Counted from the first letter of the stretch, positions 10,618-22,065 are shown. The stretch is 64,000 nt of DNA from Lumbricus terrestris (GCA_949752735.1 OX457043.1:43260373-43324372); one strand, 5' to 3'. The notes: a model not told the origin generated them from the letters alone. Program-made: numbers and translations.

Positions 10618-12112
10618 CTAGTGACCAGCGGGGCCACCGCCATTGGCAACGATTAGTTCTGCGTCTTTTAGGATTCGGTTGATGTAGCGAGCGCATTTCT
10701 CTGGTGTCAGGGTCGCCCAGAAATGGCGAATGCCTTGTATGAGCTCCTCTTTCTTCGTCGGCTTAACTCGTCTGCGGAGAAAGTGCTTCATCTCAGCCCA
10801 CACTCGTTCAATCGGGTTAAGGTCCGGGCTGTAATTGTAATTGTAATTGTAAGCAAACTCAACAGAGGCGCTCCCGACTCTATGAGGTAGAACCTCTTAC
10901 AAATAACATAGTCTTCAGACGCCGGCGAAACCCAGAAGGGGAGAGAGAGCAGCAGCTCTAACCTCAGCCCATAAGGGAGAAGGTTGCAGGCTGAAGGTCC
11001 AGCATAAGCAAAACTGCGAGCCTGGGCTGTGGCCGATCGCATACGTGGGACAAGGAGAAGGTCATGCGAGACCGAGCGCAGAGCACTGCGACCCGGGAAC
11101 AAGGAAACCGGGATACAGAGATCAATGAGATATTGAGGAGCGGAACCAGCTACACAGTTTCGCATAATGGAGAGGATCTTGAATTGGATGCGCTGGGCTA
11201 TAGGAAGCCAAAGCAAAGAATCCCTCATAAAGGATGAGTCGGGAGCGCCTCTGTTGAGTTTGCTTTAAGAGGCGCTTTATAAATTGAAACTTACAATTAC
11301 AATTACAATTACCTCTCCGGAGGTGAGGGGGAGTGGTTGATATTATTAGTAGCCATCCACTCTTGTGTCGATTTAGAAGTGTGTTTGGGGTCATTATCTT
11401 GCCAAAGTCTATGGCCCTCTGGGTAGACATTCGCAACAAATGGTTTGAGATAGTCTTCCAGAATTCTCTGATAACCGGTACTGTTCATAATTCCAGTGAA
11501 TATGGCAATGTCCGTCGTTCCGTTCTTTGAAATTCCGGCCCACACGTGCACTGACAGCGGGTGTTTGGGCTTAGGCCTGTAAATAGCCCGCTCGCCGATC
11601 CGTCGATATTGCTTGGGGAGAAACCGTTCACATCTCACCGTACTCTCATCTGTGAAGACTACATCGTTGAACTCCTCTTTTTTAAGCAGTAGCTCCACAC
11701 AAAAAGAAAGCCTCTTCTCTTTGTTGGCGCCGCGCACCATTTGACAATATTTTGTTCCACTCCGAACCCATCCAAGTTTTCGTCTCTCTTTATTGACCAC
11801 GCTTTCAGAAACCCGGACATTCAATCTTTTCTCCAACAGCTGCTGCAATTCACGGGCACTGATCTCGCGGTCCTGGTCGACCTCACCATCTATCAAGGCT
11901 AAAGCTGATGGTCCTAGTAGACACTTGTACACGCGTGGTTGTTTCGCGGGTCTCTTGATGCGTTTAAGGCATTTCCGTACTCCGCTAGATGTACACAATC
12001 TACCCTCAGGGCGATCACGATTAATAATTTCCGCAATAGCACTGCAACTGTATCCTGTTAGTTTTTTCATGCGCATTCTCTCATCCACCGAAAAACGAGC
12101 TAATCCAGCCAT
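10618..12112 (-). pseudogene. Tc1-type (DD34E) transposase split by an insertion
   Basis: The minus-strand reading frame starts at ATG 12112, runs to about 11315, is interrupted, and resumes in frame at 10830 to a stop at 10618. Together this is about 336 codons, the usual Tc1 length. The N-terminal half has the helix-turn-helix regions of paired-like type. Catalytic residues are visible: D155 in VVFTDES, D239 in LWQDNDPKHTS, and E (35 residues later) in SPDLNPIERVW, giving DD34E. No stop codon or frameshift was seen other than the insertion, so the gene was probably intact when it was hit. Terminal inverted repeats could not be located, so the element's ends are unknown. Confidence 0.9.
10831..11314. 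mobile_element. LINE 3'-end insertion with inverted ends inside Tc1
   Basis: From about 11230 down to 10851 the minus strand encodes the C-terminal end of a CR1/L2-like ORF2 (LLWLPIAQRIQFKIL, then QARSFAYAGPSA), finishing with a GAGCGCCTCTGTTGAGTTTG block and a (TTACAA)n tail at 10831-10850. From 11236 to 11310 the same 3' block occurs in plus orientation with its own (TTACAA)n tail. Both ends are therefore 3' tails in opposite directions, which simple target-primed insertion or 5' inversion does not give. Confidence 0.8.
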
Positions 12113-12640
12113 TATTGTTCTAAGATTAAGAGAAAAAGTGTAGTGTGGGCATTATAGCTTGTCTAGATTTCATAAATGTCTAGGTCACAGAAAAATGGAA
12201 CAAAATCATGTGCAGTGGTGTTCACCATAGCCTACCGATTTAGGGTGATTGACACGACAAGAGTTCGAGCGATTGACCAATGGAATGTCTCGGGCTAATT
12301 TACATAAGGATGGTGAGTAGGTGGAGTCCAGTTCCTCTTGGGTATCACGGAAAGACATAAACCTCGGGCTACTAGGGTGGTGGTGGTTGACACCCCCTAG
12401 GTTTTTGCAAAATACAAACTTGTTGCGAATGGAATATACTATTATGCCCTTTTAGGTAGCTGCAGGGGGTTCATTTCCGCACATTTTGACGTATAGATTA
12501 TGATGGTGGCCCCTACCCTTCAAAAGTTATACCCTGTGTAGTCGAGGTACACTCTGGAGAAATCGACCAATTACATCTATACATTATAGGTTTATCGTCT
12601 GCCTAAGTAACTACACGTATAGTCGTTGGTATGTACATGT
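12113..12640. other. Unassigned, right flank of Tc1
   Basis: This probably contains the 5' untranslated part and end of the Tc1 element. No gene or clear inverted repeat was recognised. Confidence 0.35.
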
Positions 12641-13325
12641 AAGTACATGTATGCAGGCACGTATATGTGAATTTATGCATGCATGTATAAATGTATGTGT
12701 GCATGCATGTATTTATGCATGTATATACATGTATGTATGTATGCATGTATACACTGTATATATGCATGTATGTACAGTATGTATAGAAAAGTCCTGCTAA
12801 ACGGACCACCTGGAAGTCTGCCATAGTCACCATACATTGTAGCTGTTGGTATGCATATAATTATGCATCCACGTAAGTTAGTATGTATGTATGTATGTAT
12901 GTATGTATGTATGTATGTATGTATGTATGTATGTATGTATGTATGTATGTATGTATGTATGTATGTATGTATGTATGTATGTATGTATGTATGTATGTAT
13001 GTATGTATGTATGTATGTATGTATGTATGTATGTATGTATGTATGTATGTATGTATGTATGTATGTATGTATGTATGTATGTACATGTATACATATATAC
13101 ATAAAAATATATGTGTATAGACAGGTTCTGCGAATTGGGCCAGCTCTGTCTGCTATAGTCACTTTTGCTGTTGGTATGTATGTACATGTATGTATGTACA
13201 TGTATGCATGTACATGTATGTATGTATGTAGGTATGTATGTATGTAAGTATGTGTGTATGTATTATATATAATATAATATAATAATATAATATATAATAT
13301 AATAATATATGATATAATTATAATT
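12641..13325. repeat. (GTAT)n microsatellite block with AT-rich end
   Basis: Degenerate TGTA/CATG repeats (12641-12780), an uninterrupted (GTAT)n tract of about 200 bp (12881-13083), further mixed repeats (13175-13260) and an AT-only stretch (13262-13325). Open frames reading MYVC or IHTY are repeat artefacts. Confidence 0.95.
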
Positions 13326-13333
13326 TAATCAAT

Positions 13334-13381
13334 TTTTATAGCGCCCCTTCAAGTCACCGTCTACTCAGAAGCACTCCCAAC
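13334..13381 (-). mobile_element. SINE/LINE 3'-tail fragment
   Basis: TATAGCGCCCCTTCAAG and CTACTCAGAAGCACTCCCAAC match, in reverse, the conserved tail of the SINEs and LINEs of this window. Only about 50 bp remain. Confidence 0.6.
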
Positions 13382-14305
13382 ATGTACATGTACATTGTAG
13401 GCCTACGTGCTTCAGCCGTAGTTGAACTGATCCAGACTGCACAGCGGCAACGTGGCTATTGACATGCATTCAAGCGTACACATGTACATGTACATGTACA
13501 TGTATAGAGCAGATGGCATTAATTAGTTTATCTTTGACACCCGGCTAATGTCTTCATAATTACGGTCTCCCGGGGAGTTAGAAGACTCACTCTGGTCGAC
13601 CTCTGAGCTACTCGCTCGCGTTTAAGGTCCTAACCCGGCGTGAATAACGTACTTTCGGCAGCCGTTAGCTATTTTCTCGTGGCAACGTTCACGCCGCATA
13701 ACGTTACACGTACGGCAGGGTTAGCTGGTCGTTAGGGCCGGAGGGGGTCCAGTAACGAAACTAGTACTGTAAGTATCATACGGATTTACTTAATGATCGT
13801 CATCTTCTTCTTTCTCTCTCTCTCTCTTTCTATCTATAATATGATTAGACTTGCTGCCGCCTCACTCGACCCCGTTCATTCTTTGTATAGCGCCATGTAG
13901 ATCTATTGGATTACCGTCAGCGATACCTACCTCTGCAGTATGCCTATTATCCTATAGCGTCGACGCCCAGACTCCACGAAGCACGGCGAATTCTATGACG
14001 TTAAATACGATCTGCGCTGGAGTAATCGAACTCAGTGGCGTCATATACTGCGCTAGGTTCTAGGCATATCCGGTTTCTGCGGCGTTTCCATTCAGCTACA
14101 CCTATACGAGTTCAACGTAGCGAGCAGCCGCTCGATTCTGGTCATTAGGACGCACGCACGCATGCACGCACGCATCGAAGTGCATGGACCGAGAACTGCC
14201 ATCACAGACTCAATGATCACAAGAAAGCTCATAGACGTCATATTAACAGCATTCTGTGTTGTTCATCGTGAACAATTCTATGTGTATTTCGCATGTTGTA
14301 TTTTA
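13382..14305. other. Unassigned
   Basis: No gene recognised. Contains TGTACATGTA repeats (13381-13396 and 13480-13504), a CT-rich run (13803-13835) and an ACGC microsatellite (14150-14174). Confidence 0.4.
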
Positions 14306-14640
14306 TGCGTAGGTCAAATTTTCAAAGGGGGGGGCAAAAATTTTCGGTCTCGTTGGGACACAAAGGTAAAATTTCGTCTTCCTCGTCGCCAAAAATCGGA
14401 TGACTTTTTTAGTCATTCGTCCAATTTCCTGGAAAAATATACAATTTTTAGCCGCCAAAACAGTTGATGACTTTTTTAAGTCATTCGTCCAATTTCCAGG
14501 AAAAAGAAACCATTTTTATCTGCCAAAATAGCTGATGACTTTTTTTAGTCATTCGTCCAATTTCCAGGAAAAGGAAAAGATACCATTTTAGCCGCCAAAA
14601 TAGTTGATAGTTGATTACCTTTTTTCTAGTCATCGGTCAT
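14306..14640. repeat. Tandem ~75-bp repeat with TGACT(T)n-AGTCAT hairpins
   Basis: Three to four units each contain GATGACTTTTTTAGTCATTC, then CGTCCAATTTCC and a GCCGCCAAAA-type motif. The GATGACTT...AGTCAT part is self-complementary. Related sequence appears at 22525-22555, 23395-23610 and 32270-32420, so this is a dispersed family, possibly an old mobile element. Confidence 0.7.
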
Positions 14641-15690
14641 CATGGTCGCGAGTAGTCTAATGGTAGGCCTATATACTGCCTTTCTCTCCCGCTGCATTTA
14701 TTTAATGGCTTGTTGAAACCAAATGGAGGACCACGTCCCATGCAATTTTTAAATGGGAGGGCCACGGCCGGATTGGCCCCCTGGATCAGCCCCTGGCGTA
14801 GGCTATGGTCATATATGTTACATTATCCTTTATTCGTTCATTAATTTCATTTAAAATCTGTGCCAAACTTAGGTATAATTAATGAGTCCTTAAGTTATAT
14901 AATAAAAATTGAAAAATTCCCCACAAAATTCGCCAGAAGATCTTAGACTTGAAAGGATCGGATGTGTGTTTCTAAATTAACTTCTGATTACTTACTACCA
15001 AGGCACTTAAAGTGACACTTTGAAGCTATTTTCAAACGAGTGCATTATTATTTTAGGCCTAAGTATACTGATTACATATTTATCTTAACTGCCTGGTAAG
15101 TTTCAATATACGATAGCGTGGAGATAGTACTTAGGCCCTAGATGTTATTTCTAAAATAATTATTACACCGTGTTCACCGTTTAAATGCACAAAAGATTAG
15201 ACTGATGAATATGCGCATGTAGTCTATTATACTAGCATGAGATAAGCTCTTTTATACTCATTTTCTAGCAATTATTTCCTCAACCTTTTGCTAAAGAGTA
15301 CTGCATCTGGTGAATAGGCCTACTAGTGTTTTTCTCTCCCACAGTGTCTCCTATCATAGACAATTATAGGTTAACGAAGTTGGAGTGGCCATAATAGTCT
15401 CTTCACTTCGTGTATACATAGACCTAGGCCTGTATACAGGCAATGCGGGTCTAGATCCAAAGTTGAACGTAACTTCTACGCTCTTTTTTGGAATATATAT
15501 TATACCAGACAATAATTATGTTTTATGTCCCAAAAGAGTCACGCGCCATGCTAAGTTGAATGAATTCGATGCTGGATGAAATATCGTCACTTTCAGATTA
15601 TGATGAGGAAATTATTTTAATCACGTCGGCGCCTTTTGCAACACAGCCGCAAATACTGACATCAATTTCAATCACCACACGTGATTTTTG
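14641..15690. other. Unassigned
   Basis: AT-rich unique sequence with no recognisable gene, splice pattern or terminal repeat. Confidence 0.4.
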
Positions 15691-16264
15691 CATCTTCTTC
15701 TTATGTTCTTCTTCTTCTTTTTCCTATTCTTTCTCTTCTTTGTCTTCTTTGTCTTCATCTTCTTCATCTTCTCTTCTTCTTCATCATCTTCTTCTTTTTC
15801 TCTTTTTCTTCGTCTTCTTCTTCCACCTTCTCCTCTCCTCTTCTATTTCTTCCTCTTCTTTTTCTTCTTCCTCCTCCTCTTCCTCCTCTTCTTATTGCTT
15901 CTTTTCTATCTTCACCTCCATATCTTTTCATCTTCTAATTCTTCTTCTTGTTCTTTTCCCCTCCTTCTCTTCGTTGCCTCCCCTCTTCCTTATCCTTAAC
16001 ATCCTTCTCTTCTTCTTCTACTTCTTCTTCTTATTTTCCTCATCCTAATGCTCATCTTCCTCTTCCTCCTTCTCCTCCTTCTCCTCCTCCTCCTCTTTCT
16101 CCTCCTCCTCCTCTTTTTCCTCCTTTTCTTTCTCCTCCTCCTCTTTCTTCTCCTGCTCAACGCCCATATCCTTCCTTCTATTCTTCCACTTCTTCTTTTT
16201 CTTAATCTTCGCGTTCTTCTTCGTCTTCTAAATTCCGATGTTAATCCTGCTTCCTCTTCTTTCT
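15691..16264. repeat. Long polypyrimidine (CTT/CCT) tract
   Basis: About 570 bp with almost only C and T on the plus strand (few A, very rare G), made of CTT and CCT units. All three plus frames are open and give Ser/Phe/Leu-rich strings, which are artefacts of composition. Confidence 0.95.
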
Positions 16265-16488
16265 GGCATTTAGGCCTTGGCCACCAGACCGCTACCTTTA
16301 TTTCACTTTCTACATAAAATTGGATCTGCAAAGTAATAGGTTCTTAAATTCAAATACAAAGGCGAATACGAGTTGAAAGCTATGCATACAACTTTAGAGC
16401 AGCTTACACATCTACTGCTTCACTATAAAAATCCTGCCTGACAACAACCACGAGCGAAGCCGATTACAGATGGTTAACGATTGCTTGT

Positions 16489-16773
16489 GAATGAAAGAAT
16501 GAGCAAATGAATGAGCGAATGAATGAATGAATGAATGAACGAACGAATGAATGAATGAACGAACGAACGAACGAACGAACGAACGAATGAATGAATGAAT
16601 GAATGAATGAATGAATGAATGAACGAACAAACGAATTAATGAATGATCGAACGGACGAACGAACGAACGAACGAATGATTGAATGAATGAATGATTGAAT
16701 GAACGAGCGAACGAATGAATGAACGAATGAATGAATGAGTGAATGAACGAACGAACGAACGAACGAACGAATG
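16489..16773. repeat. (GAAT/GAAC)n microsatellite
   Basis: About 285 bp of tetranucleotide repeat alternating between GAAT and GAAC blocks with rare GAGC and GATT variants. Confidence 0.95.
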
Positions 16774-16994
16774 CCTAATAAAATTACCGAAATTATCAGA
16801 AATGAATCAATGATAGAATGATTGATGTGCCTATATATATTACTGTCTCGTGTCTAAAAAAGGTATTTATTTCGACATATTAAAGTGTCGGATATTAATT
16901 ACTTCCTCTAACTTAAACATACGATTCAAATCTGCTGGCGGGCGACTGTGCAGCGCGTCATGTCCGCGTGTATCGGCGGCGACGCATGCGCATA

Positions 16995-18082
<1,088 letters not shown>

Positions 18083-18544
18083 ACTTTTTTCGGGGTACTT
18101 CAGTACTCTGAACTCACCCGTGTCTTTCGTAAATAGATCGAGTGTGCCGCATCAAATACTATGCCAATTGCGGCAGCTCAAGGCCAATTGCTGACTTACA
18201 GAGACAATATTATTAAAAGAAACTAAAGAGGATCCATATGGGTCTTACACGTATAATGAACCACAGTCGCCGAAAAGAAACAACAGAAAGGCAACAGTAA
18301 GAGGGAAACAAAGAGAACTAGACAGAGTAAAAGAAGCAAAAGAAAGGACAAAAGAGTAAAGAGCAAAGAGAAAAATTTTCCTGGAACCGCCACAATGCGG
18401 TTCCAGGGGGGCAATCCGGCCATGGACCCTCCATATGAAATTTATTTAGAACGTACCCCCCATTTTTAATGCGTCATATGAAAGAAGATAGAGGCACTAC
18501 ATGCTCATCTATACTTCTTCAGCATTTGCGGCTTTGAATTCATG

Positions 18545-18790
18545 TCCTGCTGATGCTCATCCACATTTAACATCATGTTGAATATATTGGCCAAACTGTC
18601 GTGGAAATTAGAGAAAGAAAAAAAGAGGACATGAAAGAGTTAACACACAGAACACAAGAAGAGGCGGCAAAGATAGGTCTTGCTATCAACCCCAGTAAAA
18701 CAAAGATCATGAATGTCGGCAGAGGAAGCGTGGACGATAGGATTGTTATTGACGGGGGAGAGGTGGAAGAGGTTCTTGGATACTTTCTGC
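18545..18790 (+). pseudogene. LINE reverse transcriptase relic
   Basis: The plus frame from about 18601 reads like the RT palm/thumb region of a non-LTR element: a MKELTHRTQEEAAKIGLAIN segment, then PSKTKIMNVGRGSVDD and VIDGGEVEEVLGY, where the family normally has F-x-YLG. The catalytic aspartates would be just upstream (18550-18565), where a damaged TGCTGATGCTC remains. It ends where the MITE at 18810 begins. Confidence 0.65.
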
Positions 18791-18809
18791 TACCTGAGAA
18801 GCCTAATGA

Positions 18810-19241
18810 CGGTGACACGAAACGGAGTATCCCCCTGAAAGCTATCCGGGGGGATGAATTAATCTATCCCCCGGATGGAAATAACCGGTCTATACTATCC
18901 GGAGGGATAAACCATTCTATCCCCTTTTTTGAAAAATGAGCATAATAAAAAAAATTATTCTGTAATCAAAATTTAAAGTAACTCCAATTGTTTTAAGTGT
19001 CCTAAGCAATGCTCAGATAAAGGCAAGTCAAATTTAAGTGTTTTAAATGTTTTAAGTGCTCTAAAAACAGGGCAAAACAAATTATCTAGTAGGAATAAAC
19101 ATACCTGTTAGTGTCATTGTTCAAAACAAAGCAGATGAAAATTAATTTGCCCCAAAAAAATACACGCCGAAGCGGTTTTTTCGACTTTTTTTAATATGGG
19201 GGGATACAATTAATACGGGGATACTCTATTTCGTGACAACG
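18810..19241. mobile_element. MITE with ~27-bp imperfect inverted ends, copy 1
   Basis: The left end CGGTGACACGAAACGGAGTA and the right end, inverted (CGTTGTCACGAAATAGAGTA), match at most positions and both run on into TATCCCC. The interior has several further TATCCCC/GGGGATA motifs. A partial copy in opposite orientation lies at 50697-50911. No clear target duplication was found. Confidence 0.7.
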
Positions 19242-19600
19242 GCGCCGTAACAAGGATCAAACCGTGGCTTGTATTTATCTTCTATTTGATAAAACCAATT
19301 AAAATGCTCAATATCCATGATAGGCGTAATCGTAATCGTAAGCTCGAAACTTATATTTTGTAGGCACCACTCGAAAGTCAATATCAGGACTTCAGGGTAC
19401 GCGGTACCGATAAAATCTATTATATCCGTGGCTTAAGAATTCGTTTTCGTTAGAAAATACAAGCATTTTAACTGAGTGCTTTTAAATTAGGTTTCCTCTG
19501 TGTCCATTACTTTGTTAGCTCATAACTTCAGATGACCTTCTTATGTCTTTGAATAGTGTCTTCCATATTCAGAAGACGCGTAAATACCGCACCCTGAGCT
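19242..19600. other. Unassigned, upstream of the protamine-like gene
   Basis: Contains a short (CGTAAT)n run at about 19324-19341 like a LINE tail. No coding sequence recognised. Confidence 0.4.
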
Positions 19601-19603
19601 TTG

Positions 19604-19740
19604 GTTACCAAGGCAACGTATTGTGATCGGCGGTGCGATATGATTGGCTGTAGGCCGGTTACCAAGGCAGCGTGTTGTGTTCAACGCTGCGCTATGATTG
19701 GCTACAAGCGGTTCGTTTTCGGCCTGAAAGTCATAAAAAT
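19604..19740 (+). promoter_or_regulatory. Duplicated X-box/CCAAT promoter with TATA-like box
   Basis: GTTACCAAGGCAAC at 19604-19617 fits the RFX X-box (GTNRCC-N0-3-RGYAAC) exactly. GTTACCAAGGCAGC at 19658-19671 has one mismatch. An inverted CCAAT box (ATTGG) follows each, at 19643-19647 and 19697-19701. X-boxes and CCAAT boxes both repeat with a 54-bp period, so this is a tandem duplication of one module. A TATA-like ATAAAAAT at about 19733-19740 would place transcription start near 19760-19770, by CTCAGTCC. RFX factors drive spermatid and ciliary genes in animals. Confidence 0.7.
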
Positions 19741-19805
19741 GGAACGATCCCGTAGGGCACTCAGTCCGTCCTACGCTGGAAGAAGATCGGAAGAACAACA
19801 AGAGG

Positions 19806-20472
19806 ATGGAAGACTACGAAGATGTCGAACTGGTAAGTTTGACTTATATAACTTATGCTGGCCGAAGGGAAGCGGTCCTCGGACCGCCTCTCTTCGGCCA
19901 GTGTAAGAGTCAAACTTACAAGAGAACCGGGCCATTGTAGGCCTTAGATAGGAGTAACGATAGGCATAATTGATTTTTAAGTGTAAGGTTAATTAGAATG
20001 AATAGGACTATATGAGCTTTGTCTATATTTAGATTTTTCCATATTTAAATTTTTCTATATTTAGACTTTTCTATATTTAGATTTATTATTACTAGTCCTA
20101 CCTGCATAGTGTATACGGACCGATGTCTAAGTGGTTAAGCTTAGACACTGGTCTGTTTTAATATAGCTTAGATTCAGGCGATTGTTGCCCTATAAGGCGT
20201 TCTCTTAGGGCAGGGTGTTGTTGTTCTTGATTGCGCAGGAAGAAGACCTGGGAGAGGAAGTCGAAGCGAGTCGGAGGGCGAGGTCTCGCAGCGCTCGGCC
20301 GGGAGCGTCGGCAGCAGCGGCGGCCAAGGACGACGATGACGAGGGAGGGACTCCTTCGAGGCGGAGACGGAGACGGCGACGCGGCCGACGAGGGAGCCGT
20401 CGCCGACGAGGGAGCCGTCGCCGACGACGAAGCCATGGACGCCGCCGACGACGTCGCCGACGCCGCTACTAG
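19806..20472 (+). CDS. Protamine-like arginine-rich protein precursor (2 exons)
   Basis: Exon 1 (19806-19832) encodes MEDYEDVEL and ends at donor GTAAGT. Exon 2 (20239-20472) follows the acceptor TGTTCTTGATTGCGCAG in the same phase and ends at TAG. The 86-residue product has an acidic front (MEDYEDVELEEDLGEEVEAS), a short SR-rich patch, an alanine run with DDDDE, then a 37-residue tail with 28 arginines in blocks of 8, 2, 4, 5 and 9 separated by G, GS or SHG and ending in Tyr. There is no Lys or Cys in the tail. This is the make-up of a protamine, a sperm protein that compacts DNA, with an acidic propeptide-like part that could neutralise it before cleavage. ATG 19806 is chosen because the TATA-like box puts the earlier ATG (19739) upstream of the transcript. 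Other frames of exon 2 are also open, but only this one gives a coherent product. Chromatin-binding identity is inferred from composition. Confidence 0.7.
19833..19919 (+). other. Intronic hairpin covering the 5' splice site
   Basis: The intron's first 12 bases, GTAAGTTTGACT (19833-19844), are perfectly complementary to AGTCAAACTTAC at 19908-19919. Inside, CTGGCCGAAG (19858-19867) pairs with CTTCGGCCAG (19892-19901), and GCGGTCC (19872-19878) with GGACCGC (19881-19887). The result is an 87-nt three-part stem-loop with the donor site locked in its base. Confidence 0.85.
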
Positions 20473-20611
20473 ACGACGCTGCTACGATCGGGAGGGCGTC
20501 CTCCTCCTTCTACGCTGAAGACGGGAAAGACCCGAGCGACCGCAACAGATGAACTGTCGTCTGCGAAATAATTTAAAATACTAGACCGATGAAGTCTATG
20601 AATGTTCGCTC

Positions 20612-20617
20612 AATAAA
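20612..20617 (+). terminator. Poly(A) signal of the protamine-like gene
   Basis: AATAAA lies 140 bp after the stop codon, followed within about 20 bp by A-rich sequence and a T-rich stretch, the usual arrangement for cleavage and polyadenylation. Confidence 0.65.
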
Positions 20618-20639
20618 AGTTGAAAAGAAAAAACTTGTC

Positions 20640-20945
20640 TTATTCTTCTAGGGTAATAGACCTAGATAGGTTTTAGGTCTAGTCACTTTAGGCTGCCCAG
20701 CAGACCTTATAGGCTCCCTGTGATGTTAGGTTCTCCCGTAAATTGGAGGTTTTAGCTTCAGGAGTTCTAGGGTTATAGGTCTAGATCGGTTTCAGCCACT
20801 TGAGGCTGCCTGCATTAGATTACGACTAGGATCCCCGCTCCCTGGAATATTAGGCTCTCCCGTAGCTTCAGAAGTGTAGGCTAGATCTGTTCAGCTTCCC
20901 AATTAGAAAGTCAGCCCCTCCACTGGTAGTGGCGGCGCTACCATA
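20640..20945. repeat. Degenerate ~120-bp tandem duplication
   Basis: Blocks CTAGGGTAATAGACCTAGAT...GGCTGCC...AGGCTCTCCCGTA recur with a spacing of about 120 bp (20650, 20768 and a partial third). They lie just downstream of the protamine-like gene. Confidence 0.6.
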
Positions 20946-21159
20946 GGCCTAGATCGCGGAAGGTCATTTCACATTCTGCCAATTTTGCCCATGACTTGCC
21001 TTGTGACCTGCCAAAATTCTCTGGAATTTTAGCATCTCACTTACATTTAATTTCCTCGACCTAACAAATAACTGACATGACCTTGACGCGACCTGCTGAA
21101 ATTGAAGGCCTATAGGACTAGCTAGCGCCGCCACAGCCTTCCAGAATTTTATTTCAAAC

Positions 21160-21161
<2 letters not shown>

Positions 21162-21229
<68 letters not shown>

Positions 21230-21236
21230 ACACACC
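21162..21236. repeat. (CA)n microsatellite
   Basis: About 37 CA units with one TA interruption. Confidence 0.97.
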
Positions 21237-21533
21237 ACTATAGCCTATACGGCCTTGGAAGCAACGCGGTGATGATCAGCTAGCTGATTGACAAAAGTTT
21301 CAGTGCAGCATGACAAAATTGCTCTGTGGACTTTGACGAGGAGCTTTTCCATTAATAGCAGAAAAACCGTCATTCTGCCCAAATCAGAGCATTGGGCTAT
21401 CTCACATCCCAACTTTCATTAGGTCTACAAGGAAATTTGACATATATTTATAATTACCGTGGCACGTGACTTTACGACGGCTCAACACGCATAGGGCTAC
21501 AGCAGCGCCACCTACTGAAGCGAGTCAACATTT

Positions 21534-21985
21534 GTGACCGTGCATGAGAAAACCCGGCCAAAGTCGCGAATATTGAAACCGAGCAAATTGAGCGGAAAGG
21601 TCTACACCCAGTTCTCAACGAAATGCACGCTACTGTGCGGAGACTCCTATTCAAATCTGTACCATTCCTTCAATTTAATTTTCCAAGAAAAGCCGTTGAC
21701 AACATTGGAAAGAGCAGACAATTTTAAGTTTAGAACATATTACTAAACTCTGATGAAAAATCTATTGACTTTTGTGTGGTTCATGTAATGGATGTAATTT
21801 TCAACTGGCGATTTCTCCCTAAAACGATTTCTCAAGATGCTAAAAAATCATAAAAATTTCATTTCAAAAGATGCAAATATACGGTTTTCACCAATTTGAT
21901 CAACTATATCTGTACTATTTAAAGCAAACTTAAACTCATTTTATGGAATTTCCGACTTTGGGAGTGTTTTCTCATGCACGGTCAC
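21534..21985. mobile_element. MITE with 20-bp TIRs and ATTT duplication
   Basis: The left end GTGACCGTGCATGAGAAAAC (21534-21553) is the exact inverse of the right end (21966-21985). ATTT flanks both sides (21530-21533, 21986-21989), a 4-bp target duplication. The 452-bp body is AT-rich without an autonomous ORF. A 4-bp duplication would suit Sola-type transposases, but termini alone do not settle this. Confidence 0.8.
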
Positions 21986-22065
21986 ATTTATAAGCGCGTG
22001 TAGTAAAGCAGTACCAGTGCCACCTCCCAAAACGAGAGAGTCAGAGTCTTGATTTCATGACACTT

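Noticed and set aside
12673..13247. Long MYVC/IHTY ORFs
   Set aside because: Translation of a GTAT microsatellite.
15560..16331. Ser/Phe/Leu-rich and Arg-rich ORFs in the CT tract
   Set aside because: Pure composition effect of polypyrimidine DNA; the Arg-rich minus frame has no splice or promoter context, unlike the gene at 19806.
19739..19832. Upstream ATG (MERSRRAL...) as start of the arginine-rich gene
   Set aside because: It overlaps the TATA-like box and leads out of the arginine frame after splicing, to an early stop. The ATG at 19806 joins in phase.
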